This document shows positions 9,040-17,603 of a stretch of 64,000 nt of DNA, in pieces. Each line of letters opens with the position of its first letter. Within the stretch, counting starts at the first letter, position 1. The stretch comes from Alphaproteobacteria bacterium. Its GTDB lineage: Bacteria > Pseudomonadota > Alphaproteobacteria > JAJUGE01. The position numbers were made by a program, and so were the translations under genes. The notes under the pieces are model-generated. The model saw only the letters and a program-made list of their open reading frames with translations. It searched no databases and was not told where the DNA came from. The stretch spans positions 1 through 64,000 of the forward strand of contig JAJUGE010000003.1 in assembly GCA_029268305.1 (NCBI GenBank), given 5' to 3'.

Positions 9040-9744
9040 TTGATTCCACTTCACGACGACAATCCCACGACGATCACGCCTCTGATCACGATCGTCCTGA
9101 TCGTCATCAACGTGTTCGTCTTCCTGTGGCAGGTCAGCCTGCCGGCGATGGAGCAGGAGCGCGTCGTCTTCGCTCTCGGCTCAATCCCGGCGGTGCTGTT
9201 CGGCGAGGCAGTGCTCGCTACCGATTTGGCGCTCGTCCCGCCGGAGCTCTCGGTGATCACGTCGATGTTCCTGCACGGGGGCTGGCTGCACCTGATTGGC
9301 AACATGCTCTATCTGTGGATCTTCGGTAACAACGTCGAAGATGCCATGGGGCATGTGCGCTTCGTCGTCTTCTACCTGTTGTGCGGCATCGCGGCAGCCC
9401 TCGCCCAGGCGTGGCAGGACCCGACCTCGACGATCCCGATGATCGGTGCCAGTGGTGCGATCGGCGGCGTGCTCGGCGCCTATCTGATCCTGCACCCGAC
9501 CGCTCGCATTCTGGTTCTGGTGCCTTTGGGCTTTCTGTTCCCGGTAATTCGTGTTCCCGCGGTCGTCGTGCTCGGCATCTGGTTCTTGATGCAGTTTCTG
9601 GAATCTGCCGCGAGACCGGCGGGAGCGGGCGGAGTCGCCTACTGGGCACATATCGGCGGGTTCATAGCCGGCGCCGTTCTGATCTTTGTCTTCAAGCGGC
9701 GCCAGGTAGTGCTGCTGGATCGCCGCGCCGGCCCCTGGGGCTGA
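9040..9744 (+). CDS. Rhomboid-family intramembrane serine protease
   Basis: A polytopic protein of about 234 residues, with a long hydrophobic first segment (ITPLITIVLIVINVFVFLW), then FLHGGWLHLIGNMLYLWIFG typical of rhomboids. The catalytic Ser sits in GASGAIGGVLGA and the catalytic His in YWAHIGGFIAG, so it should be active. It cleaves membrane-spanning substrates within the bilayer. I start at TTG 9040 (IPLHDDNPTT follows), since upstream codons of the open frame overlap the amidase gene. Its target is unknown. It converges with a small lipoprotein gene 4 bases downstream. Confidence 0.9.
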   Translation: MIPLHDDNPTTITPLITIVLIVINVFVFLWQVSLPAMEQERVVFALGSIPAVLFGEAVLATDLALVPPELSVITSMFLHGGWLHLIGNMLYLWIFGNNVEDAMGHVRFVVFYLLCGIAAALAQAWQDPTSTIPMIGASGAIGGVLGAYLILHPTARILVLVPLGFLFPVIRVPAVVVLGIWFLMQFLESAARPAGAGGVAYWAHIGGFIAGAVLIFVFKRRQVVLLDRRAGPWG

Positions 9745-9748
9745 GTAG

Positions 9749-10144
9749 TCAGGAGGAGGGTGTGGGCGCGATCCGCACCCGATCGGCCCGGATCACCTGA
9801 TATGTCTGACAGGTGGACCACAGTGCAATCGGACCGGTGACCTCGACCGTCTGCCCGAGACGGACCTCTCCCAGATTGCCTATGATGGCAAACATGCGGC
9901 CGTCGTCCGTGCGCATCGATGCGCACTCGATGGATTCCGGTCCTCCGGTCACGCCCACGAGCTCGCCGGTCAGGGTGAGCGTGACGTCGCGGCGCCAGAC
10001 GGCGACGATGCCGTCATCGGCATTCGCCGGAGGTTGGCCGATCGACGGAACGAGGTCCGAAAATCCGATCCCCCCGCCGCCGCACCCCGCCAGCAACAAG
10101 GCGGCCGCGAATGGAAGCACGACGCGGCATGAACGCACAATCAA
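9749..10144 (-). CDS. Small lipoprotein of unknown function
   Basis: A secreted protein of about 131 residues with a lipoprotein signal: hydrophobic VVLPFAAALLLAGC, where the lipobox LAGC gives an acylated cysteine followed by GGGG. The mature part is a small beta-rich domain (VTLTLTGELVG, GQTVEVTGPIALW, YQVIRADRVRI) that looks like an OB-fold or similar barrel. It carries two cysteines (IECASM and STCQTY) that could form a disulfide. The start is TTG 10144 or GTG 10138, and neither has a strong ribosome site. I do not recognise a family. Confidence 0.65.
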   Translation of the reverse strand: MIVRSCRVVLPFAAALLLAGCGGGGIGFSDLVPSIGQPPANADDGIVAVWRRDVTLTLTGELVGVTGGPESIECASMRTDDGRMFAIIGNLGEVRLGQTVEVTGPIALWSTCQTYQVIRADRVRIAPTPSS

Positions 10145-10387
10145 AGCGAAATCCCGTCCCTATCAATCGTCAAGGTGTCCCCCCGATCGCCGGTCGGCCT
10201 CAGAAAACCCCCTGCGAAGCGGGCCCCTCGCCGCCTCGTGAGCGGGCGAAATATGTCACAAGCCCCCGAGGCGTCAAAGTGCCTTTTCCGAGGTGGTCTT
10301 CGCGCCCGAGCGTCCGGCGAGCTGTCTGGAGCGTGACCGGCATGCTAAACAGGGCCACTTTCTCAACCGCCCGGTTCGCTTGTTCGA

Positions 10388-11467
10388 TTGAATGTTGTCC
10401 TAGCCGGCTCGACCCTCGATGCGGCGCTGGTCCACGCCGCACTCGGAGCCGCCCTCTTCGCAATCTCGGCCCTCGCCTGCCGTCAGCTCGCCCGTTTGCG
10501 CTGGATGCTGGATCTCCCGAAGGAACGCTCGCTGCATGATCGGCCGATTCCCAGATCCGGCGGCTTGGCGATCCTCCTGACCTTCCTCCTGGGCGTCCTG
10601 CTCCAGAGCGCCACCGACCAGGGCAGCCGGATCGCCGAACCACAATTTCTGGCGTTTTTGGCGTCGGCGATGATGATGGGGGTCGTGTCGCTGATCGACG
10701 ATCTGGTCACCTTGGACTTTCCCGGCAAGCTATCCGCCCAGATCTTCTCGGCCGCCGCCGTAGTGCCGTTCGGCCTCGCCATCCACAGCCTCCCTGTGCC
10801 GTTCGTCGGAATGGTGGAGATCGGCGCAGCGGGCTATCTGTTCGCCACGCTCTGGATCGTCGCACTAACGAACGCATTCAATTTCATGGACGGCGTCGAC
10901 GGCCTTGCTGCCGGACAAGCGGTCATAGCCGGCATCTTCTGGGGCTTGACGGCGTTCCTCCAAGGAAGTCACTTCTCCTGGTCGATCGCCTACATCGTCA
11001 CGGCGGCGTTGTCGGGTTTCCTCCTCCACAACTTTCCCCGAGCCCGGATCTTCATGGGCGATACCGGAAGCCAGTTCCTGGGATTCACGTTCGCCGTGCT
11101 GGCGATCATCGGAGCGAGGCACGATGCCGCGCCGCTGTCGCTGATGATCATGCCCCTGCTCTTCTTCAACGTGATCTGGGACACTTTCTATACTTTTGTC
11201 AGGCGCCTGCTTCGCGGGGCGCAGGTGACCCGCGGTCATCACTCTCATCTCTATCAGCTGTTGATCCGCTCGGGTTCGCCACCTGTCAGGGTGACCTTGT
11301 TCCACTACGCGGTGGCTATCGCGCAGGGCCTCGGCGCGCTCGTCCTGATCCACCTCGGCGACAGAGAGAGTCCGCTCGTGTTCATCCCCTTCGTCATCCT
11401 TCAGCTTTGCTACACCGCTTTCGTCCTACGTCGCGCTCGCATAGCTGGCCTGGAGGTGGATCGATGA
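10388..11467 (+). CDS. WecA/MraY-family undecaprenyl-phosphate sugar-phosphate transferase
   Basis: A 359-residue polytopic membrane enzyme that transfers a sugar-1-phosphate from a UDP-sugar to undecaprenyl phosphate, starting a surface glycan. It shows the family's cytoplasmic-loop motifs: DLPKERSLHDRPIPRSGG near residue 42, SLIDD, the NAFNFMDGVDGLA Asp cluster, and PRARIFMGDTGSQFLGF, followed by the basic HHSHLYQLL loop. The start used is a TTG at 10388 with no obvious ribosome site, so the true start is uncertain. Its stop overlaps the next start (ATGA at 11464), and that gene in turn overlaps a GDP-mannose dehydratase gene, giving a coupled glycan operon. WecA/WbpL-like is likelier than MraY, given the context outside a murein cluster. 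Confidence 0.85.
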   Translation: MNVVLAGSTLDAALVHAALGAALFAISALACRQLARLRWMLDLPKERSLHDRPIPRSGGLAILLTFLLGVLLQSATDQGSRIAEPQFLAFLASAMMMGVVSLIDDLVTLDFPGKLSAQIFSAAAVVPFGLAIHSLPVPFVGMVEIGAAGYLFATLWIVALTNAFNFMDGVDGLAAGQAVIAGIFWGLTAFLQGSHFSWSIAYIVTAALSGFLLHNFPRARIFMGDTGSQFLGFTFAVLAIIGARHDAAPLSLMIMPLLFFNVIWDTFYTFVRRLLRGAQVTRGHHSHLYQLLIRSGSPPVRVTLFHYAVAIAQGLGALVLIHLGDRESPLVFIPFVILQLCYTAFVLRRARIAGLEVDR

Positions 11468-12498
11468 GCCGGCCTGCAGCCAGTGAGGTGGTCGGTCCGG
11501 TGGTGCATAGACGCGGCAGCCTCGGGCGGACTGGTCGCATCCGCCTCGGATTGCCCTCGGTCGTCCTCTTCGCATCGCTACTCATCGCCGCCTGCGCGGG
11601 GGCGGTCGGTGGGCCCTCTGCAGGCGCATCGGGGAACGGCGCGCTGACATATCTGGCCGGCTTCGATCTGTCCGGGGCGGACGGGCTCAGCGGCCTTTCC
11701 GGGCTCCATGTGAGCGAAGACGGCAAGCGTTTGGTCGCGGTCAGCGACGACGGCCGGCTCATCACCGGAGCTCTCGCCCATACTTCCAATGGGGGGATGA
11801 AGAGCTGGACTGTGGAGCGGCTGGCGCCGCTGCCGGGACTCGAAGGGGCGGGCAAAAAGGATGCCGACGCCGAGGCCCTGCTCCGGCAGCCGGACGGCTC
11901 CTGGCTGGTGACGTTCGAGCGACGCCACCGGATCGTCCGATATCCGGGCGGAGAGCACGGGCCCGACGGCGCTCCTCGCGTCCTGGACGTTCCTGCGAGC
12001 CTGCGATTGCTCCCGCCGAACAAGGGTATCGAAGCCCTGGCGCTCCGGCCTGACGGGATCCTGGTTGCGTTCGCCGAAGCCATGGAGACGGCGGATGGCC
12101 AGCACCGGCTGTATCTGCGGCAAGGCGAAGATTGGACGGAGAAGCGGTACCGGACCGACCCGTTCTTCTCTCCGTCGGATGCCGCATCCCTGCCGAACGG
12201 CGACGTCGTCGTCCTCGATCGAGGCTATTCGCTGGCGGCCGGCGTGCGCAGCCGCCTGATCCACGTGAAATCGGAAGACCTCCTCGGCTCCGACATCGTG
12301 GAGGGGACCGTGCTCGGAGATATCGAGCCACCGATCGGAACCGACAACTTCGAGGGCCTCGCCCTCCGGCAAGCGCCCGATGGGCGACTGCACGTATACA
12401 TTGTCTCCGACGACAACTTCTCGCCGCTGCAGAGGACGTTATTGATCCAGTACGAATTGCGCCTGCCGCAATCGTCGACAGATCGACCCTCGCCATGA
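11464..12498 (+). CDS. Phytase-like esterase-domain lipoprotein
   Basis: A 344-residue exported protein with a hydrophobic segment and lipobox (ASLLIAAC near residue 43) after a basic N-terminal stretch. The mature part has repeated beta-propeller-like strands (SGLHVSEDGKRLVAVSDDG, EALLRQPDGSWLVTF, GIEALALRPDGILVAF, DNFEGLALRQ, YIVSDDNF), matching the esterase-like activity of phytase family. These proteins are probably periplasmic, and their true substrates are poorly known. The ATG overlaps the upstream stop by 4 bases and its own stop overlaps the next ATG, so it is translationally coupled inside the glycan unit. Its role there is unclear. Confidence 0.75.
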   Translation: MSRPAASEVVGPVVHRRGSLGRTGRIRLGLPSVVLFASLLIAACAGAVGGPSAGASGNGALTYLAGFDLSGADGLSGLSGLHVSEDGKRLVAVSDDGRLITGALAHTSNGGMKSWTVERLAPLPGLEGAGKKDADAEALLRQPDGSWLVTFERRHRIVRYPGGEHGPDGAPRVLDVPASLRLLPPNKGIEALALRPDGILVAFAEAMETADGQHRLYLRQGEDWTEKRYRTDPFFSPSDAASLPNGDVVVLDRGYSLAAGVRSRLIHVKSEDLLGSDIVEGTVLGDIEPPIGTDNFEGLALRQAPDGRLHVYIVSDDNFSPLQRTLLIQYELRLPQSSTDRPSP

Positions 12499-13478
12499 AA
12501 GCGGGAGCCCGCAAGGCACTGATCTTCGGCATCTCCGGGCAAGACGGCGCCTATCTGGCCAGGCTGCTGCTGGAGCGGGGCTATGAGGTGTTCGGCACTT
12601 CTCGGGACCGGGAGATCCGCTCGTTTCACAATCTGGAGGCACTCGGCATTGCGGACCGGGTCACCCTGAGTTCGGCGACTCCAGTCGACTTCCGCAACGT
12701 GTTCGCCGTCATCGACGCCGTCCGGCCGGACGAAATTTATAACCTGGCCGGGCAGTCTTCGGTGAGGCTGTCGTTCGATCAGCCGGTCGAGACGGTGCAC
12801 AGCATCGTCGACGGGACCCTGAACATCCTCGAATCCATGCGGATGCTCGGCGGTCGAGGCCGATTCTATCAGGCTTCGTCCTCCGAATCGTTCGGGAACA
12901 TCGCCGATGCCCCGGCCGACGAATCCACCGCCTTTCGGCCGCGAAGCCCCTACGGCGTCGGCAAGGCCGCGGCACACTGGGCCGTCGCCAACTATCGCGA
13001 GTCCTATGGACTGTTCGCGTGCGCCGGCATTCTCTTCAATCACGAGTCCCCTCTCCGCCCCGCCCGATTCGTCACGCAGAAGATCATTCGCGGCGCCGCC
13101 GACATCGCCGAGGGCAAGACGGATCGCCTCGCGCTGGGCAGGCTCGACATTTCGCGCGACTGGGGCTGGGCGCCGGAATATGTGGAGGCCATGCACCGCA
13201 TTATCTCGCATGAGACCCCGGAGGATTTCGTGATCGCGACCGGCACCTCGCGAAGCCTCGAGAATTTCGTGGAGCGTGCGTTCGCCTGCTTCGGGCTCGA
13301 CTGGCGCAATCATGTGGAGGTCGACCCGGTACTGCTCCGCCCGTCGGATATCAGCCACAGCGTCGGGAACCCCGCGAAGGCCGTACGGGAGCTGCATTGG
13401 CGAGCGAAGGTCACAATGCCCGACCTCGTCGACCGGCTCGTCGAAGCCGAGCTTCGGCGTCGGAGAGCTCTGGAGTAG
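12495..13478 (+). CDS. gmd: GDP-mannose 4,6-dehydratase-like NAD-dependent epimerase/dehydratase
   Basis: A 327-residue short-chain dehydrogenase-fold protein of the GMD branch. The nucleotide site reads GISGQDGAYLARLLLERGY. YNLAGQSSVRLSFDQP, QASSSESFGN (catalytic Ser/Glu region) and SPYGVGKAAAHW (catalytic Tyr and Lys) follow. ILFNHESPLRP and DISRDWGWAPEYVEAM are typical of GDP-mannose 4,6-dehydratases. It would make GDP-4-keto-6-deoxymannose for deoxysugars such as rhamnose or fucose. Its start overlaps the lipoprotein stop (ATGA). It is shorter than the approximately 370 residues of E. coli Gmd, so a related nucleotide sugar is possible. Confidence 0.85.
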   Translation: MKAGARKALIFGISGQDGAYLARLLLERGYEVFGTSRDREIRSFHNLEALGIADRVTLSSATPVDFRNVFAVIDAVRPDEIYNLAGQSSVRLSFDQPVETVHSIVDGTLNILESMRMLGGRGRFYQASSSESFGNIADAPADESTAFRPRSPYGVGKAAAHWAVANYRESYGLFACAGILFNHESPLRPARFVTQKIIRGAADIAEGKTDRLALGRLDISRDWGWAPEYVEAMHRIISHETPEDFVIATGTSRSLENFVERAFACFGLDWRNHVEVDPVLLRPSDISHSVGNPAKAVRELHWRAKVTMPDLVDRLVEAELRRRRALE

Positions 13479-13589
13479 CGACGCAAACGGCGGCCGACCT
13501 CACCAGGCCGCACCGCCGAGCATCCCGAGGTTGAACCCGCCCGATCAGGCGATCAATGTTGAAGCGTTGCCCACTTCGAGAGAGCTTCG

Positions 13590-14534
13590 ATGCGAAGAAG
13601 ATTGTCCGCCGCGGCCGTCGCGTGCCTGATCACCGCCGGTGGAGCCGCCCATGCCGATCCCGACGTGCGCATCGCCACCGGCGACGAGCAGGGCGTCTAT
13701 CACGTCATCGGTCAGGCGATTTGCGCTCACCTGGATCGCACGGTCGCAAATTGCAGCGCCGAATCCAGCGCCGGCTCCGCGGCGAACATCGAGCGGCTTA
13801 GATCCGAAGAGGTCGATTTCGCGCTGGTCCAGGCCGATCTTCAGTTCGCAGCGGCGACCGGACTTCCGCCGTTCAAGGAGGCCGGCAAGTTCGAGGGGCT
13901 CTCCTCCGTCGCCTCGTTCCATGCCGAGGCTTTCACGATCATCGCGCCGGAGCGGACCGAGATCCGCCGCTTCACCGATCTCAGGGACAAGCGGGTCAAC
14001 GCCGACGAGCCTGGATCCGGCACCAGGCGTACGTTCGACTTTCTGCTCGACTGGAAGGAGTGGACGACGAGCGACTTTTCGACCGTGGCCGAGTTCCCGC
14101 CGAGCGCGATCGAACAGATGCTGTGCGGTGGGCGCGTCGATGCATCGGTTTACGTCGTCGGCCATCCCAATCGCGCGGTCCGCGAGGCGATCGACGATTG
14201 CCCGATCACCTTCGTGCCATTCGGCGAGGAGGAGATCCGGACGCTGACGGTCGCGTTCCCCTACTTCATTCCGGTCGTCATTCCCGCAGGCACCTATCCC
14301 GCGGTCCCGGAAGACGTGCCGACCTTCGGGGTTCCTGCCACTCTGCTGACGCGAGCGGACGTGTCCGATGCGCGTGTGCGCGCCGTCCTGGGCGCGATTT
14401 ACGACAACCTGGACGAACTGCGGCGCGGACATGCCGCACTCGCGGGCCTCGATCCGGAGCGCATGCATTCCGCCGGCCTCTATGCGCCGCTCCATCCGGC
14501 GGCGAAGGCCTTTTACTTGGACCGCGACCGCTAG
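13590..14534 (+). CDS. TAXI-family TRAP transporter solute-binding protein
   Basis: A 314-residue periplasmic binding protein. It has a clear signal peptide (RRRLSAAAVACLITAGGAAHA, cleaved before DPDVRIATG) and the TAXI-type core: IATGDEQGVYHVIGQAIC, SAGSAANIERLRSEEVDFALVQAD, DLRDKRVNADEPGSGTRRT and QMLCGGRVDASVYVVGHPN. Such proteins feed a fused TRAP membrane subunit, but none is adjacent, so this one is an orphan or serves a permease elsewhere. The ligand is unknown, and family members bind dicarboxylates or amino acids such as glutamate. The start at 13590 is the only sensible one for the signal peptide. Confidence 0.85.
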   Translation: MRRRLSAAAVACLITAGGAAHADPDVRIATGDEQGVYHVIGQAICAHLDRTVANCSAESSAGSAANIERLRSEEVDFALVQADLQFAAATGLPPFKEAGKFEGLSSVASFHAEAFTIIAPERTEIRRFTDLRDKRVNADEPGSGTRRTFDFLLDWKEWTTSDFSTVAEFPPSAIEQMLCGGRVDASVYVVGHPNRAVREAIDDCPITFVPFGEEEIRTLTVAFPYFIPVVIPAGTYPAVPEDVPTFGVPATLLTRADVSDARVRAVLGAIYDNLDELRRGHAALAGLDPERMHSAGLYAPLHPAAKAFYLDRDR

Positions 14535-14535
14535 G

Positions 14536-16071
14536 TCAGTCGGGCGTGAAGACGGCGAGGCCGTCGGTCGTCGTCACCCGGCCGCCCGCGCCTAGATAGT
14601 CCCGCCGCGTCATGTCCTCCAGCAGTGCCGGATCCTCGGGCGTGTTGGCGATGAAACGGCGACCGTCGCCGAGCCGCCCGAACAATATGGCATAGGCTGG
14701 GCCCTTGCGGTCGTGCATCACGGTGTAGGTCTCGATCGTTGCCACCCCCTCCGGAGCCTCGGTGGTCGACGGTCCCTTGTCGGCATCGATCTCGGCCTGG
14801 TAGACGGCCGGATCCTTGGGCGCGAACGGCCGCTTCGTCGGCTCGGTCGAGTAGATGCCGGCCGACTGCTTCGTCACGTAATTGCCGTTCGCCGTGACCA
14901 TGCCCTTCGAGCCCGGCTTGGCGCGGACCCGGTCTATCATCTCGGCGATCGAGTGGGTTACGTAGTTGTTCCCGGGACCGCCGAAATAGGGAAGCCCCCC
15001 GGTGATCGTCAGGCCGCGCGGGTCATCCTCCGCGATACCCATCTCGGCGCACGCAATTTCCACCGCCGAGGGGAAGCAACTGTAGAGGTCGAGCGCGTCG
15101 ATCTCCGCCAGCGACGTTTCCGCCATCTCTAACGCCTCGCGCGCCACCGTGCGCATAGCCGGAGACGAGTGGTAGTTCTTGCGGTCGCTGATGAACCAGT
15201 GGTCGTAGGCGTCGGCGCAGCCATGCAGGTAGACCCAGCGATGCTCCGGTATCGCGAGCTCGCGTGCCTTCGCGACCGAGGTCAAGATGATCGCCGCCGC
15301 CTGGTCGATGAAGGCGTTGGCGTTCATCAGCTTTGTGTAGGGGAACCCGATATACGGGTTCTTCTCGCTGACGGTCGCGATCTCCTCGGCCGAAAAGCCA
15401 TGGCGGCGATCTGCCTTCGGGTTCTGCGCCGCGACGGCGGCGAAGCGGGCGAACAGCCGCCCCATTGCCGCTTGGTGCTCCTCGATGGTTCGGCCGCGCG
15501 CACCGCGGATGCCGTTCTCGAACAGCGGGTAAGCGAAGATCGCGCCGGCCATACGGTGCCGGTCCTCGATGTCGTTCCAACCGCGCGTCTCGACGCCCCA
15601 GAGCTCCGGCTTGCCGCCCGCGTCCTCATTCCAGTCGAGCTTCAGACCACCCCGTTCCGCCGCCTTCTGCGTCGCCAGCGATTCGCCGCCGGCGATGAGC
15701 GCCGCGCCGACCTCGCCGCGCGTGACCATCTCGAACAGCCGGTTGACGCACCATTGCGGCATGTTGCCGCCCGGCCAGGTGTAGATCAGGCGCCGCGCCG
15801 CATCCGCCCCGAGGCGCGTCGCCAACGACTTCGGCGGATTGCTCGGACCTCCGAATGGCGAAGCAAACCGCCAGCTCGTGTCGGAGAAGGAGCGCAGGAC
15901 GACGATCGTATCGAGCATTGCGAGCAGCCGCCCCCCGGGCCCCGCATCCTCCGCCGCCGACTTCGCCGCCGCCGCGGTCAGATCCATCGGCGAGAGCGCC
16001 TTCGCCGGATCCGGCTCGCGCTGCGTGATCTGCCCCGCACCGACGAGTATCGGGATCCTGCTTTCGTCCAT
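14536..16071 (-). CDS. Thiolase-like acetyl-CoA acetyltransferase homologue (SCP-x/type 1 like)
   Basis: A 511-residue thiolase-superfamily protein with the N-terminal IPILVGAGQIT and an extra C-terminal domain (ATIETYTVMHDRKGPAYAILFGRL), as in the thiolase-like type 1 group. The usual nucleophile Cys loop is replaced by TWPGGNMPQWCVNR, so classic thiolysis may be absent. Active-site-like residues include DLYSCFPSAVEI and TGGLPYFGGPGNNY. ATG 16071 follows GTG 16074, and GAGGAAACGG lies at proper spacing. It sits downstream of an Fe-S protein gene and a molybdenum hydroxylase gene on the same strand. It probably acts on an unusual acyl-CoA. Confidence 0.8.
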   Translation of the reverse strand: MDESRIPILVGAGQITQREPDPAKALSPMDLTAAAAKSAAEDAGPGGRLLAMLDTIVVLRSFSDTSWRFASPFGGPSNPPKSLATRLGADAARRLIYTWPGGNMPQWCVNRLFEMVTRGEVGAALIAGGESLATQKAAERGGLKLDWNEDAGGKPELWGVETRGWNDIEDRHRMAGAIFAYPLFENGIRGARGRTIEEHQAAMGRLFARFAAVAAQNPKADRRHGFSAEEIATVSEKNPYIGFPYTKLMNANAFIDQAAAIILTSVAKARELAIPEHRWVYLHGCADAYDHWFISDRKNYHSSPAMRTVAREALEMAETSLAEIDALDLYSCFPSAVEIACAEMGIAEDDPRGLTITGGLPYFGGPGNNYVTHSIAEMIDRVRAKPGSKGMVTANGNYVTKQSAGIYSTEPTKRPFAPKDPAVYQAEIDADKGPSTTEAPEGVATIETYTVMHDRKGPAYAILFGRLGDGRRFIANTPEDPALLEDMTRRDYLGAGGRVTTTDGLAVFTPD

Positions 16072-16086
16072 CACGCCGTTTCCTCA

Positions 16087-16102
16087 TGTCATGTTCTTGA
16101 CA
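16087..16102. promoter_or_regulatory. Short dyad upstream of the thiolase-like gene
   Basis: TGTCA and TGACA arms separated by six bases lie 16 bases before the thiolase-like start. It could be an operator half-site pair or chance. Nothing else in this 130-base gap looks like a promoter. Confidence 0.25.
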
Positions 16103-16201
16103 GGCGCGGATTGTGGCCGTCCGGAAGCAAAGTCGGCAAGGGCGACGCGCTCTCTCGCCGGCGTCACCGAGGATGCCGGCGAGATCAGCATTCATGGCAG
16201 A

Positions 16202-17506
16202 TCACTTGCCGCCGAACATGTCCTTCGCGAGCGCGTCGCGCACCGTCTCCAGGTCCAGCCCGTACGCGGCAATCAAGTCCGCGGAGTCGGCCACAACGGC
16301 GTCGATGTCGCCCATCAGGCTCAGGCGCTTGTAGAGATCGGGAATGTGGATGCCCATGCTTTCGCCGATCAGCTCCATGAAGTTCAGCAGCTCGAACGAG
16401 ACCTGCGGCTGGAACTTCACCAGCTCGCGGTGGCAGGCGTGGAAGATCGAGGCGAAGGTGGTCACGCCGGCCTCAGCCGCGGCTTCGAACTCGCGGCGGC
16501 GAAGCTCCGCCTTGAACTTCGGCAAGACCGAGAGGTGATTCGCCTGGGTGCTGACCACCGGCACGTCCAGCTCCACCACCTCGAGCTCAGGAATGGCGCG
16601 CAGCAGCGTCTTCACCGCCGCCATCACCCCCGGCAACGCCGCCCGCTCCTGCAACGCCACGCGCTTGCGAACCGGGTGCACGAGGAAGGGCCGCAGATCC
16701 TCGATCCGGCCGGCGAGGTACTCGGTGATCGGGCTGAGCTCGAACGGCATGTCGCCACGCGCCCGCTCCCAGGCTGGTAGCGCCACCTCTCCCACCTGAA
16801 CCTGGCAGCTTGGGCACCAGGAGAGCACGCGCGCCGCTCCCGGCCTGCTCAGCCGCTCGATGGTGTTCCAGCCAACGCGGCCGGCAGTCTTCGCGTCGCC
16901 CTGCTTGAACTGCTGGATGCCGCAGCAAGTGGGGACGCCGCCCATCACCTCGTAGGTGACGCCGAGACGGTCCAGCACCTCGAGCACGAGGAGCGCGATA
17001 TGCGGCGTCTTGATGACGTTGCAGCCGGTGTAGAAGACGATGTCGGGTGGGCTGTCGTAATCTCCGGCCGGCCGAAGTGGCGGGTTCAGCCGCGTCAGCA
17101 CCTCCGGGGCGAGCTGCAGGCGCGAGATCACCCGCGTGCCGCGGCTCATGTCGCTGTAGTAGCGGTGCGCGTTCCGCCGGACGACCTCGTCGCCCTGCTT
17201 CGCCTTCGCGGCAATCCGAGCCATGTTGACCATGAAGCGTGGATTTACGCCATAGTCGCAGGCGGAAATGCAGCGGCCGCTGTTGGTGCAGACCTCGGCC
17301 CAGCGCTCCGCCTCCGGCGTTCCGGTGCCGCCGCGCAGGAGATCGAGGGTCCCTTCGACCACCGCGGCCGGATCGGATGCATCGATGCCGGCCGGTTCGA
17401 CCATCGGGCAGGCCTCGACGCATTTGCCGCACCGGGTGCATGCGTCGAGAACGTCTTCCACCCGACCGTGCAGAGCATCCAGGAACGAGGCGCCGGAATC
17501 GGGCAT
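16202..17506 (-). CDS. Fe-S oxidoreductase with CCG domain (heterodisulfide reductase/GlcF-like)
   Basis: A 434-residue electron-transfer protein. An N-terminal ferredoxin domain has one canonical cluster motif, CTRCGKCVEACP. The second motif reads CTNSGRCISACDYG, where Ser takes the place of the second Cys. A CCG (heterodisulfide-reductase-type) domain follows with GCNVIKTPH, PTCCGIQQF and WCPSCQ. The second CCG half near the C-terminus is degenerate (FHACHRELVKFQ). Such proteins pair with flavoprotein or other dehydrogenases. I chose ATG 17506 rather than GTG 17533 because GCGGGAGAG precedes it. It lies between a molybdenum hydroxylase gene and a thiolase-like gene. The partner enzyme is not certain. 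Confidence 0.82.
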   Translation of the reverse strand: MPDSGASFLDALHGRVEDVLDACTRCGKCVEACPMVEPAGIDASDPAAVVEGTLDLLRGGTGTPEAERWAEVCTNSGRCISACDYGVNPRFMVNMARIAAKAKQGDEVVRRNAHRYYSDMSRGTRVISRLQLAPEVLTRLNPPLRPAGDYDSPPDIVFYTGCNVIKTPHIALLVLEVLDRLGVTYEVMGGVPTCCGIQQFKQGDAKTAGRVGWNTIERLSRPGAARVLSWCPSCQVQVGEVALPAWERARGDMPFELSPITEYLAGRIEDLRPFLVHPVRKRVALQERAALPGVMAAVKTLLRAIPELEVVELDVPVVSTQANHLSVLPKFKAELRRREFEAAAEAGVTTFASIFHACHRELVKFQPQVSFELLNFMELIGESMGIHIPDLYKRLSLMGDIDAVVADSADLIAAYGLDLETVRDALAKDMFGGK

Positions 17507-17603
17507 CACCGCTCTCCCGCTGTAGTCGGGCACGATGATAGCGGAGAACCTCGTTCTTCATCCACCCCGGCCGAAGAGCCGGCACCCCGTCAAGTGAAGG
17601 CGC

